This document shows, one piece after another, positions 5,901-11,576 of a stretch of 11,576 nucleotides of DNA. Each line of letters starts with the position of its first letter. The stretch's first letter is position 1. This DNA is from Deltaproteobacteria bacterium (GTDB lineage: Bacteria; Bdellovibrionota; FAC87; UBA2466), in the NCBI GenBank assembly GCA_013205415.1, contig JABMMY010000242.1, forward strand, positions 1 to 11,576. The letters are read 5' to 3'. The position numbers were made by a program, and so were the translations under genes. The notes under the pieces are model-generated. The model had not been told where the DNA came from, searched no databases, and saw nothing but the letters and a program-made list of their open reading frames with translations.

Positions 5901-6989
5901 ATGACAACAACACGATACATCCTGATTCTAACCTTGGTTTTTAATCTTTTAAGTTCTGGCCACTCTTGGGCCAATGGGATCTCTGACCAAGTAGTAAGTG
6001 ATAATGTGCCTTCCGAATCTGAGGTTAAAAATAATGAAGAAAGAAATAATGAAAATAGCCGGGAAGACAAGGCGTTAGATGCTCAAAACCAGGGCGAATT
6101 AGGAGCCGGCCTAGCCGCAGGTGTGGGAGCCGCTTTACTTGGAACTGGTATTCCCATGTTGGTAACAGGCATTGTCACTGGCAATATTCCACTGGCAGTT
6201 GCGGGTAGCGATTTAATTGCGAAGGGGGGAATGGAATTTGCCCAATCGGCAGAGAATAAGCAAGGGGCCAGTGCTAATAGTAATCAGAGAGCCCAACTAA
6301 ACGGAGATGCGGGACAGGGTAGTTTACAAACCACGGCAGACGCTCTTAATGATCCCCAATTAAATAAGGTATTGGCAGATGCTGGATTGAATGCAGAAAA
6401 TTTTAAGGAACGCTTAGCGAGTGGAGAATTTAAAAATGGAACCGATGTGATGAAGGCTCTGGGCATGCCGGTCGACTCCAATGCTACTAGCGAGGGTGAA
6501 AGATTGGCTAATGAAAAGATGAATTTTATTTTTGATTCTGCTACTAAAAAACAGGCTGAGCTTGCAGCGAATACGATCACTGCAAAAAAAGATGACGACG
6601 GAAAAAAACAGGAGGAATCGGGAAGTTTTGGGAGTCCTTCTGGAACTAAAAATAGTGACTCACGAGAGCTAGCCTCATCCTCTTTAGGTGAAAGTGCATC
6701 TTCAAAAAATAGTTTAGGGCTAGATAAAAAAACAGGACTTAATAGTTTGGATCACACCAATGAAGGCGATTCTAAAGGGGGAATGGATGTGAACTCATTA
6801 TTTACTAAGATGTTTGGTAAGGGCTCTGAGATAGACGCAGAGGCTCAAAGATCCTTAGTTCGTCAAGAATTAGGAAAAATGGGAATACAATTACCTATAA
6901 AAGGGGTCTCTATTTTTGGTCTTGCCCATCGTCAGTACGGTGAATTTGCTAAGACTAGAGCAAATCGCAAGCGAGTTGCTACGCGTTAA
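5901..6989 (+). CDS. Secreted glycine-zipper protein of unknown function
   Basis: 362 residues. Signal peptide with likely signal peptidase I cleavage after SWA (residue 24). A charged Asn/Glu-rich segment (25-60) is followed by a hydrophobic Gly/Ala stretch (about 66-110: GAGLAAGVGAALLGTGIPML, then TGIVTGNIPLAVAG), a glycine-zipper pattern that could form one or two membrane hairpins or oligomerise. Next, helical residues 140-228 (ALNDPQLNKVLADAGLNAE), a disordered Lys/Ser/Gly linker (228-295), and a basic C-terminal domain with VNSLFTKMFG and a final SIFGLAHRQYGEFAKTRANR. GGGG lies about 6 bases before the ATG. The gene follows the disordered lipoprotein gene after 19 bases and precedes the protease gene by 47, so one operon is likely. 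No family recognised. The zipper suggests membrane or outer-membrane association (inference). Confidence 0.88.
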   Translation: MTTTRYILILTLVFNLLSSGHSWANGISDQVVSDNVPSESEVKNNEERNNENSREDKALDAQNQGELGAGLAAGVGAALLGTGIPMLVTGIVTGNIPLAVAGSDLIAKGGMEFAQSAENKQGASANSNQRAQLNGDAGQGSLQTTADALNDPQLNKVLADAGLNAENFKERLASGEFKNGTDVMKALGMPVDSNATSEGERLANEKMNFIFDSATKKQAELAANTITAKKDDDGKKQEESGSFGSPSGTKNSDSRELASSSLGESASSKNSLGLDKKTGLNSLDHTNEGDSKGGMDVNSLFTKMFGKGSEIDAEAQRSLVRQELGKMGIQLPIKGVSIFGLAHRQYGEFAKTRANRKRVATR

Positions 6990-7036
6990 GCAAAAAAAGT
7001 TTTCGATTAAATCCTCAAAAAAGCCGATGAAGCTAG

Positions 7037-8644
7037 ATGACATTTCGTTTAGTTTTTATCTCCCTATTTTTAATATTTATTCTCAGTAAAACACTACAGG
7101 CAGGTGCCTACGCTGAGCCCGAATCTCAGGAGTGGATTTTAACTCGCAGAATCTCAAAAATGTCTTGGCAGAAAATACTTGCTACCACTCCTGAATTTAA
7201 TTTTATAAGAGCTTTTGGGCCCTTACAAAAATTTGCCTTAGTCAGGTCTAAGAGCCCACTCAGCTCTTTACTCGGAAAAGATATTTTAGCGCTTCAAAGA
7301 AATCTCAAGTACAAAGCCTATGATGCCGTCGATCCCGAGTTATCACAATCGTGGGGCCTATCTAATAGTGGCCAAACCATTTCTGGAATCGATAGCGGGA
7401 TTATAGGAGTGGATGTGGGGGCCGTTTCAGCATGGAAGATCCCAATAGCGAATCAAGATCTTGTTGTAGCTATTTTAGATACAGGAATCGATCTGCTTCA
7501 TGAAGATCTAAAAACAAATATTTGGAAAAACAGATTGGAAATAGAATCTAATCAAAGCGATGACGACCATAACGGATTTATCAATGATGTTCATGGATGG
7601 AATTTTGTCGACGATAATGGGAATGTTCAAGATGATAATAATCACGGCACTGCGGTGGCAGGAGTTCTCGGTGCCGATACTAAAAATGGAAAGGGCTCTC
7701 GAGGACTTCTTACGAAGGGGTCGTTGATGGTGGTTAAAATTCTGGACCAAAATGGGATGAGTACTACAGAGAGAGCTGTGATGGGAATAGAGTATGCGGT
7801 TAAAAATGGGGCATCGGTGATTAATGCGAGTTGGGGAGGCACTACTTTTGATCAGGTGTTGTTTGATACGATTAGCTGGGCCAATGAGCGAGGGGTGCTG
7901 GTGGTTTGTGCGGCTGGAAACGAAGCTAAAGATAATGATACCGATGAGCGGCCCAGTTATCCGGCCTCATTTCAGTTGCCTAATGTGGTGAGTGTAGCGG
8001 CCCATGATAATCAAGATCGGTTGGTCTCTTTTACCAACTATGGAAAGGAGACGGTGCATGTGGCGGCTCCGGGGATTGGAATCTATAGCACGGTAAGAGG
8101 AGGGTATTTGTGGTTGCAGGGGACATCCTTTGCGGCGCCGTTTGTAGCAGGAGTTGCAGCGATGTTGCGAGGCCAAGAGCCTTTGCTATCGCCTCTTGAA
8201 GTTAAAAATAGACTGATTCAGACGGTAGTTCCGTTGCATTATTATGTAAAAGAGAGGTTGGTATCTGGCGGTAGAGTGAATGCTTTTAATGCTTTAAAAA
8301 ATATAGTTCCTCCAAAAATTCAAGCGCCCACCAAGTGGAAAAAAGAATTGAGGAGTGTAGAAAGTTTACACCCTTACCTAAATGATACTAAGCAGGTGTA
8401 TGAAATTAAACAACCTGGAGCGGGACATGTGAGGGTGCATTTTACAAATTTTGATTTAGAGAAACAATATGATCAACTGGTATTGAAGGATAACCAGGCA
8501 AGACCTGCTATGACCTATTCTGGAAAACTAGGAGCGTTTTGGAGTGCCGATGTATTGGGTGATACGCTTCGCCTAGAGTTCACTACCGACTTTTCCAACC
8601 CCAATTGGGGCTTCGCCATCGACGCCTATGAATTCGCCCCTTAA
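7037..8644 (+). CDS. Secreted subtilisin-like serine protease (S8) with C-terminal CUB-like domain
   Basis: 535 residues. Signal peptide with cleavage near GAYA (residue 26), a pro-region (about 27-105) resembling the I9 inhibitor segment, then a complete S8 catalytic domain. Catalytic triad: Asp148 in VVAILDTGID, His203 in NNHGTAVAG, Ser364 in QGTSFAAPFVAG; oxyanion-hole Asn295 in AAGNE. The Asp-rich insert between Asp148 and His203 (DDDHNGFINDVHGWNFVDD) is usual in this family and may bind calcium. Residues about 455-533 resemble a CUB beta-sandwich: YDQLVLKDN, MTYSGK, LRLEFTTDFS and NWGFAIDAYEF; such tails often bind substrate or surface. All key residues are present, so it should be active. 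It is the last gene of the secreted-protein cluster. No Shine-Dalgarno is obvious. The last codons and the stop lie in an AAATGGGGAC-type repeat, which supplied the terminal Ala-Pro-stop. Confidence 0.95.
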   Translation: MTFRLVFISLFLIFILSKTLQAGAYAEPESQEWILTRRISKMSWQKILATTPEFNFIRAFGPLQKFALVRSKSPLSSLLGKDILALQRNLKYKAYDAVDPELSQSWGLSNSGQTISGIDSGIIGVDVGAVSAWKIPIANQDLVVAILDTGIDLLHEDLKTNIWKNRLEIESNQSDDDHNGFINDVHGWNFVDDNGNVQDDNNHGTAVAGVLGADTKNGKGSRGLLTKGSLMVVKILDQNGMSTTERAVMGIEYAVKNGASVINASWGGTTFDQVLFDTISWANERGVLVVCAAGNEAKDNDTDERPSYPASFQLPNVVSVAAHDNQDRLVSFTNYGKETVHVAAPGIGIYSTVRGGYLWLQGTSFAAPFVAGVAAMLRGQEPLLSPLEVKNRLIQTVVPLHYYVKERLVSGGRVNAFNALKNIVPPKIQAPTKWKKELRSVESLHPYLNDTKQVYEIKQPGAGHVRVHFTNFDLEKQYDQLVLKDNQARPAMTYSGKLGAFWSADVLGDTLRLEFTTDFSNPNWGFAIDAYEFAP

Positions 8645-8710
8645 ATGGGGACCGCCCCTTAAATGGGGACGGAGGTCAAGTTTTCGGATTTAAATGGGGA
8701 CGGAGGTCAC
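8635..8710. repeat. AAATGGGGAC-type direct repeats at the 3' end of the protease gene
   Basis: CGCCCCTTAAATGGGGAC is present twice in exact tandem (8635-8652, 8653-8670). The sequence TTAAATGGGGACGGAGGTCA occurs at 8659-8678 and again at 8690-8709. Each of the two tandem units also contains an interrupted palindrome CCCC-TTAAAT-GGGG, and a perfect 12-bp palindrome CCCCAATTGGGG lies just upstream at 8599-8610. The first copy contains the protease stop codon. From memory, clusters of AAATGGGGACNGAGGTC-like motifs occur beside genes for REP-associated / IS200-like (Y1) transposases in several proteobacteria. No transposase is in this window, so this would be an orphan repeat cluster (inference). 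Confidence 0.8.
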
Positions 8711-8748
8711 ATTTTATCTCATAAAGCTGCCGGCAATAGGCAAAACGC

Positions 8749-9384
8749 CTACCTTCGCAATTGACTATTCGAGGTGGGCCGCGCTTTAGAAATCTTCGCA
8801 ATCTCCTGGCCATACTTATTAGCCGCCTCTAACATAAGGCGATTGGTTCCAATCCAGCTGAAGGTAATAAGTACAATAGCAAAGACTCCTACGACCGAGG
8901 TTTCAAAATGGCTTAAAGCAAACTGTTCCCTGATAGCAAAATAGCCTAACAAAAGTCCCCAGGTGTATAGAAAAAAACTAAGCGTTTCCATCCAGGGGTA
9001 AAGGGGTCTTAAATATTGAGAGGTATAGGCCGCAAGCGTGACGGTAAATACCACAGCAAGTCTGCGGAATAAAACTCTTTGACTATTTTTTTCTCCAATA
9101 ATGCTCCCGATAATCCAAATGAAGGAGGCCGATAAATAACTGGCTGTTAAGATCACGGCTAGTTTTGCACTGACCACAAGCCAAAGGGTAAGCTCTAGGC
9201 TAATTCCTGTTTGAGTCGTGAGAGATTGGGCTAGCCAACGATAGAGGGCACTCTGAGTTCCTAGATGAGCCTCCACTCCACTGACAACTAAAAAGGTTAA
9301 TAAAATAAGCCAATGATGTGTCGACCACTGCAATTGGTTGAAAAATTCTTGAGGTTTTAAAAAAAGTCTCGCACCTTGCTTCAC
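8749..9384 (-). CDS. Yip1-like multi-spanning membrane protein
   Basis: 211 residues, GTG start with AAGGAG 6 bases upstream. The protein begins with a short amphipathic region containing LKPQEFFNQL, typical of bacterial Yip1-domain proteins, followed by five hydrophobic segments at about 24-39, 64-96, 108-124, 132-151 and 162-179, and a polar basic C-terminus. This is the usual topology and length of the bacterial Yip1/YIP1-like family, whose role in bacteria is poorly known. It is divergent from the lipoprotein gene at 9701 and convergent with the protease. The family call is by topology and N-terminal pattern only; an unrelated five-span membrane protein is possible. Confidence 0.85.
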   Translation of the reverse strand: MKQGARLFLKPQEFFNQLQWSTHHWLILLTFLVVSGVEAHLGTQSALYRWLAQSLTTQTGISLELTLWLVVSAKLAVILTASYLSASFIWIIGSIIGEKNSQRVLFRRLAVVFTVTLAAYTSQYLRPLYPWMETLSFFLYTWGLLLGYFAIREQFALSHFETSVVGVFAIVLITFSWIGTNRLMLEAANKYGQEIAKISKARPTSNSQLRR

Positions 9385-9434
9385 GTTCTGCTCCTTGAGA
9401 CGGTCATGCCGTTTTTTATAGTCATAACTAAACT

Positions 9435-9677
9435 ATGGGCAAACAGGATCCCCCATTTTCTGAGAGGGTCATCCGACGATATCTAGTGCAACTCAATGCC
9501 ACCGAATCTAGGCATGAGGTAAGCCCAAACTGCTGTCAAATTGTTAGACGGTGGTGTCGCAAAACGGGTTGTATACACTTCATGCAGAGTGATTTTTTTT
9601 CAACAAAACGGGTATTTGAAAATATTAAAAAGACCCATCATTTCAATGATGAGAGGGTGGTTCTCGTTTTGCATTAA
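9435..9677 (+). CDS. Small ORF, 80 residues, uncertain
   Basis: An ATG-started frame between the divergent Yip1-like and lipoprotein genes. The product is basic, without signal peptide or membrane segment, and has helices such as FSERVIRRYLVQL and CQIVRRWCRKTGC and a final strand-like RVVLVLH. Three cysteines (two adjacent, one in RRWCRK) and several histidines are present. There is no ribosome-binding site before the ATG, and a TAA lies two codons upstream in frame, so no earlier start is possible. Residues 66-72 are encoded by a palindromic CATCATT-TC-AATGATG. It ends 23 bases before the lipoprotein gene. The composition is protein-like, but it may instead be a leader region for the lipoprotein gene. 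No family recognised. Confidence 0.35.
   Translation: MGKQDPPFSERVIRRYLVQLNATESRHEVSPNCCQIVRRWCRKTGCIHFMQSDFFSTKRVFENIKKTHHFNDERVVLVLH
9559..9672. repeat. Small CAAAACG repeats upstream of the lipoprotein gene
   Basis: CAAAACGGGT occurs twice in direct orientation (9560-9569 and 9604-9613), and GCAAAACG at 9559-9566 has an exact inverted copy CGTTTTGC at 9665-9672. The group lies within 150 bases of the lipoprotein start (9701) and could be a regulator-binding region or coincidence inside the small ORF. Confidence 0.35.
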
Positions 9678-9700
9678 TAAACAGTAACAACAGGTGGTAT

Positions 9701-10705
9701 ATGCAACATAGATTTTTCATGGTTACCGTGTCCCTATGCTTATTTATTTCGGGTTGTAATGATGCTCGAACACTAGAGCGTATCCCTTTACTTTTTGGAG
9801 ATAGCTCGGACGGTTCCACAGGATTAATTAAAAGGGTAACGATTCGTTTCGATAAAAAAGAAACAAGCGCGCAACAAATGTTAATTAGGGGTGCATCGAT
9901 GTATTTGTCCGGCAGACCCTTCGGATTTTCTAATTGGGATGTGGGTTCCAATCCTTTAGCACCCCGAATACAATTTGCCTTTTCCGACAATATTCAATCC
10001 TTTTCTCCTTGGGGTGGATGGACACCGGACTATTATGCCTCTGGAGCCATGGGGTCTTTAGGCCCGTATGTTTTGACCAGCGGTGTTGCGGGTGCCAGTT
10101 TAATTGATATGAGTAATCCCAGCCAAGCTCGCGAGGTGGACCGTTATCCTCGTAGAGAGTTAAGCGATCTGCAGGTTCCTCAGGATCCCAATTTTATTTA
10201 TAAAGCTATTATCACTCATCCTACTGAAAATTATTTTTATGGGTTTAGAGAACAGGATTTTGTGGCCAAGCTGCGCTTAACATCCAATCTAGTCAGCATT
10301 GAGACCAAACAGAACTATACTCCGAATGGACAAAAGGGAACCTGTTGTGTTTTAGGCGGTGCCACATTTATCAATCAGGCCTTTATTGCCTTTAGATCGT
10401 CACTTCGTCAGTATTCTTTTTCCTCAAATGGCGAACTATCACCAGGGCCTATAAATAATGAAGTGAATCCAACTAATGTAGTTTCTACTAATGACTATTT
10501 ATTTGTCCAACATCAGGCCATTCCAGGAAATACTTTAGCCTCTGGGGTCTACATAGTTACCAAACAAAACACCTCAATTTACCTTCCTATTTTACCTATC
10601 GCCTTTGCGGTGTCTCAGGATAGTCGCTATCTTTATGCTAATTTAGATAATGATAGTGTGAGCGTTTATGAGCTTAATTGGGCCGCACTAACCGGCGGAT
10701 ACTGA
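9701..10705 (+). CDS. Outer-envelope lipoprotein with LVIVD-like beta-propeller segment
   Basis: 334 residues, ATG start with AGGTGG 3 bases upstream. The lipoprotein signal peptide ends in LFISGC, with Cys19 lipidated; Asn at +2 and Asp at +3 do not settle inner versus outer membrane. From about residue 85 the protein is beta-rich. GPYVLTSGVAGASLIDMSNP (121-140) resembles LVIVD repeats (a '...GG-L-I-D-S-P' pattern), and later FIYKAIITHPTENYFYGF, QAFIAFRSSLRQYSF, DYLFVQHQ and SRYLYANLDNDSVSVYEL read as successive propeller blades. A CC pair lies at 215-216. It would be periplasmic or surface-exposed, with binding rather than catalytic function expected. The repeat assignment is by eye. The YceI-like gene follows after 72 bases in the same direction, so co-transcription is possible. 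Confidence 0.85.
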   Translation: MQHRFFMVTVSLCLFISGCNDARTLERIPLLFGDSSDGSTGLIKRVTIRFDKKETSAQQMLIRGASMYLSGRPFGFSNWDVGSNPLAPRIQFAFSDNIQSFSPWGGWTPDYYASGAMGSLGPYVLTSGVAGASLIDMSNPSQAREVDRYPRRELSDLQVPQDPNFIYKAIITHPTENYFYGFREQDFVAKLRLTSNLVSIETKQNYTPNGQKGTCCVLGGATFINQAFIAFRSSLRQYSFSSNGELSPGPINNEVNPTNVVSTNDYLFVQHQAIPGNTLASGVYIVTKQNTSIYLPILPIAFAVSQDSRYLYANLDNDSVSVYELNWAALTGGY

Positions 10706-10777
10706 GCGAGTGGCGCTAGACTATTTAATAATTCACCTTTTCTAGACAAACCACATTCAAAACTCTAAACTCTACGG

Positions 10778-11425
10778 ATGGGTAAAATTTATTTAGGATT
10801 TTTAATATTAACTCATGCGCTCTTAGGGGCTAGATTTGAGATGAAGGATTTGGCGCAAAGAAATCTCATTCTTATTAATTCCGATGCTCAACTCGAACGA
10901 ACCGTGGCTATCTCTCATTTTGTATCTGGATGGGTTGAGGTTGATCCCGATAAGGTGGAATCTTTAACAGGTGAGTTTGAGTTGGATGTCAGAACTTTGG
11001 ATACGGGACTTGAGCTAAAAAATATACAAATTACAGAGCAACTATTGGCGAGTCATGAATTTCCGATAGCGACGGGGACACTTAATGTTTCGTTGGGTGC
11101 TTTAAAGGCAAAACTGATCGATGGAAAACCTTTAACGGTAAAGGTGAATTGCGTTTTTAAGATTAAGAATCGAACACAGACCCTACCGGTGAATGTGAAG
11201 TTGACCTATTTCAAAGAGGGGGAATTGAGTCGTCAACGTTTGACCGGAAATCTCATAAAACTTTCCGCCACCTGGGATGTCGATTTGATGGCCTTTGGAA
11301 TTATAATCCCCGAAAAATCTTCTGCTCTGATTGCTAAAAATCTTTCGGTTAGTCTCGATATGGTGGGTAGCGATCGCCTTCCCAATAATGCCCTTTCATT
11401 ACCTGAGGGAATCAAAAAAAAATAG
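10778..11425 (+). CDS. YceI-like secreted protein
   Basis: 215 residues with a short signal peptide (MGKIYLGFLILTHALLGA, cleavage after residue 18). The body shows the YceI pattern: SHFVSGWVEVDPDKVESLTG, then FELDVRTLDTGLELKNIQI, then LLASHEFPIATGTL, followed by beta strands. YceI proteins are periplasmic lipocalin-like barrels that bind isoprenoid or other hydrophobic ligands. The typical His/Asn in the 'R(N)xH' position is replaced (KNIQITEQLL), so the ligand may differ. There is no strong Shine-Dalgarno before the ATG at 10778 and no better start nearby. The 3' end runs into poly-A and overlaps the 3' end of a minus-strand frame (from 11412). Confidence 0.85.
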   Translation: MGKIYLGFLILTHALLGARFEMKDLAQRNLILINSDAQLERTVAISHFVSGWVEVDPDKVESLTGEFELDVRTLDTGLELKNIQITEQLLASHEFPIATGTLNVSLGALKAKLIDGKPLTVKVNCVFKIKNRTQTLPVNVKLTYFKEGELSRQRLTGNLIKLSATWDVDLMAFGIIIPEKSSALIAKNLSVSLDMVGSDRLPNNALSLPEGIKKK

Positions 11426-11576
11426 GGTCCAATGGAATCACCTTCTTAGGGCCTATCACGATCGGTTCTCTCCCGGTGCTCGGGATCTCTAACATATAAG
11501 TGAGACGCAGTGGCTTAAACTTGAGCTTATACTTGATCTTGAACTTCTACTTAAACTCAGCGCCACATTTTTGAAA
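11412..11576 (-). pseudogene. 3' end of a minus-strand gene with in-frame TAG (edge, partial)
   Basis: The minus strand is readable in one frame for 55 codons from the window edge to a TGA at 11414-11412, except for a single TAG at 11549-11547. The downstream product is protein-like: alternating basic/hydrophobic KFKIKYKLKFK, then LTYMLEIPSTGREPIVIGPKK, then VIPLDPIFF. Residues before the TAG (FQKCGAEFK) continue the same K-x-K pattern, which suggests that one base changed a sense codon into a stop. Alternatively a short gene starts at the internal ATG (11495-11493, only 27 residues). It converges on and overlaps the YceI-like gene by 14 bases. No family recognised, and a sequencing error is possible. 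Confidence 0.35.
11517..11558. repeat. Imperfect 12-bp tandem repeat (about 3.5 units)
   Basis: Units AAACTTGAGCTT, ATACTTGATCTT and GAACTTCTACTT, followed by AAACTC, share ACTT-x-x-x-CTT spacing. On the minus strand each unit encodes four residues of a K-(F/Y)-K-(I/L) pattern, so the repeat is best explained as coding sequence of the broken frame at 11412-11576. The TAG falls in the third unit. Confidence 0.55.

Noticed and set aside
8635..8710. CRISPR-like array
   Set aside because: Repeats are tandem or 31-bp spaced, too few and without unique spacers of uniform length; no cas gene is present.
8737..8751. Hairpin TAGGC-AAAAC-GCCTA at the end of the Yip1-like gene as terminator
   Set aside because: Short stem overlapping the stop codon and no T-run on the minus strand.
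9400..9417. ACGG-TCATG-CCGT followed by T-run as a Rho-independent terminator
   Set aside because: Only a 4-bp stem, located upstream of both divergent genes where no plus-strand transcript is expected to end.
9643..9990. Minus-strand 115-codon frame overlapping the start of the lipoprotein gene
   Set aside because: It opposes a lipoprotein with clear signal peptide and Shine-Dalgarno site, and shows no domain.
11472..11486. Hairpin TCCCG-GTGCT-CGGGA after the YceI-like gene as terminator
   Set aside because: Five-bp stem with no following T-run; it also lies inside the probable minus-strand coding frame.

Overview
The window looks like an ordinary chromosomal segment of a Gram-negative bacterium. 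It carries an LptD/OstA-type lipopolysaccharide-assembly gene, several signal-peptide or lipoprotein genes, and moderate-to-low G+C with runs of A and T. Long, Asn/Ser/Gln-rich secreted proteins, an alternative GTG start at several genes and a PilZ-like protein would fit a Bdellovibrio-like (Bdellovibrionota) or other deltaproteobacterial-type genome. That placement is inference from gene content, not from a marker gene.

Region 1 (1-1930). A minus-strand operon reads leftward: a thiolase (351-1541) whose stop codon overlaps by 4 bases the GTG start of an LptD-like gene that runs off the left edge (1-354). Just upstream of the thiolase lies a striking imperfect palindrome of about 186 bp (1555-1740). 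Its outer 26 bases are perfectly repeated in inverse orientation, and its base abuts the thiolase Shine-Dalgarno site. Two short reading frames use it: one on the minus strand ends exactly at the thiolase ribosome-binding site, and one on the plus strand starts inside the right arm (1724-1885).

Region 2 (1928-4068). A PilZ-like protein of unclear function (plus) and a GT-B glycosyltransferase (minus) converge and share a TTAA in which each has its stop codon.

Region 3 (4108-8644). After an AT-rich intergenic region with short hairpins comes a plus-strand cluster: a possible 29-residue membrane peptide translationally coupled to a large, disordered probable lipoprotein (4478-5881), a secreted glycine-zipper protein (5901-6989) and a secreted subtilisin-like protease with a CUB-like tail (7037-8644). 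All three larger products are exported and the genes are closely spaced. This cluster is the best candidate here for an undescribed functional unit, perhaps an envelope or extracellular assembly processed by its own protease.

Region 4 (8599-11576). Tandem AAATGGGGAC-type repeats occupy the 3' end of the protease gene and the following spacer. A Yip1-like membrane protein is on the minus strand. A small uncertain ORF, a lipoprotein with an LVIVD-like beta-propeller segment and a YceI-like secreted protein are on the plus strand. At the right edge a minus-strand reading frame of convincing composition is broken by one in-frame TAG inside a 12-bp (four-codon) repeat. No tRNA, rRNA, CRISPR array, complete insertion sequence or phage gene was seen.
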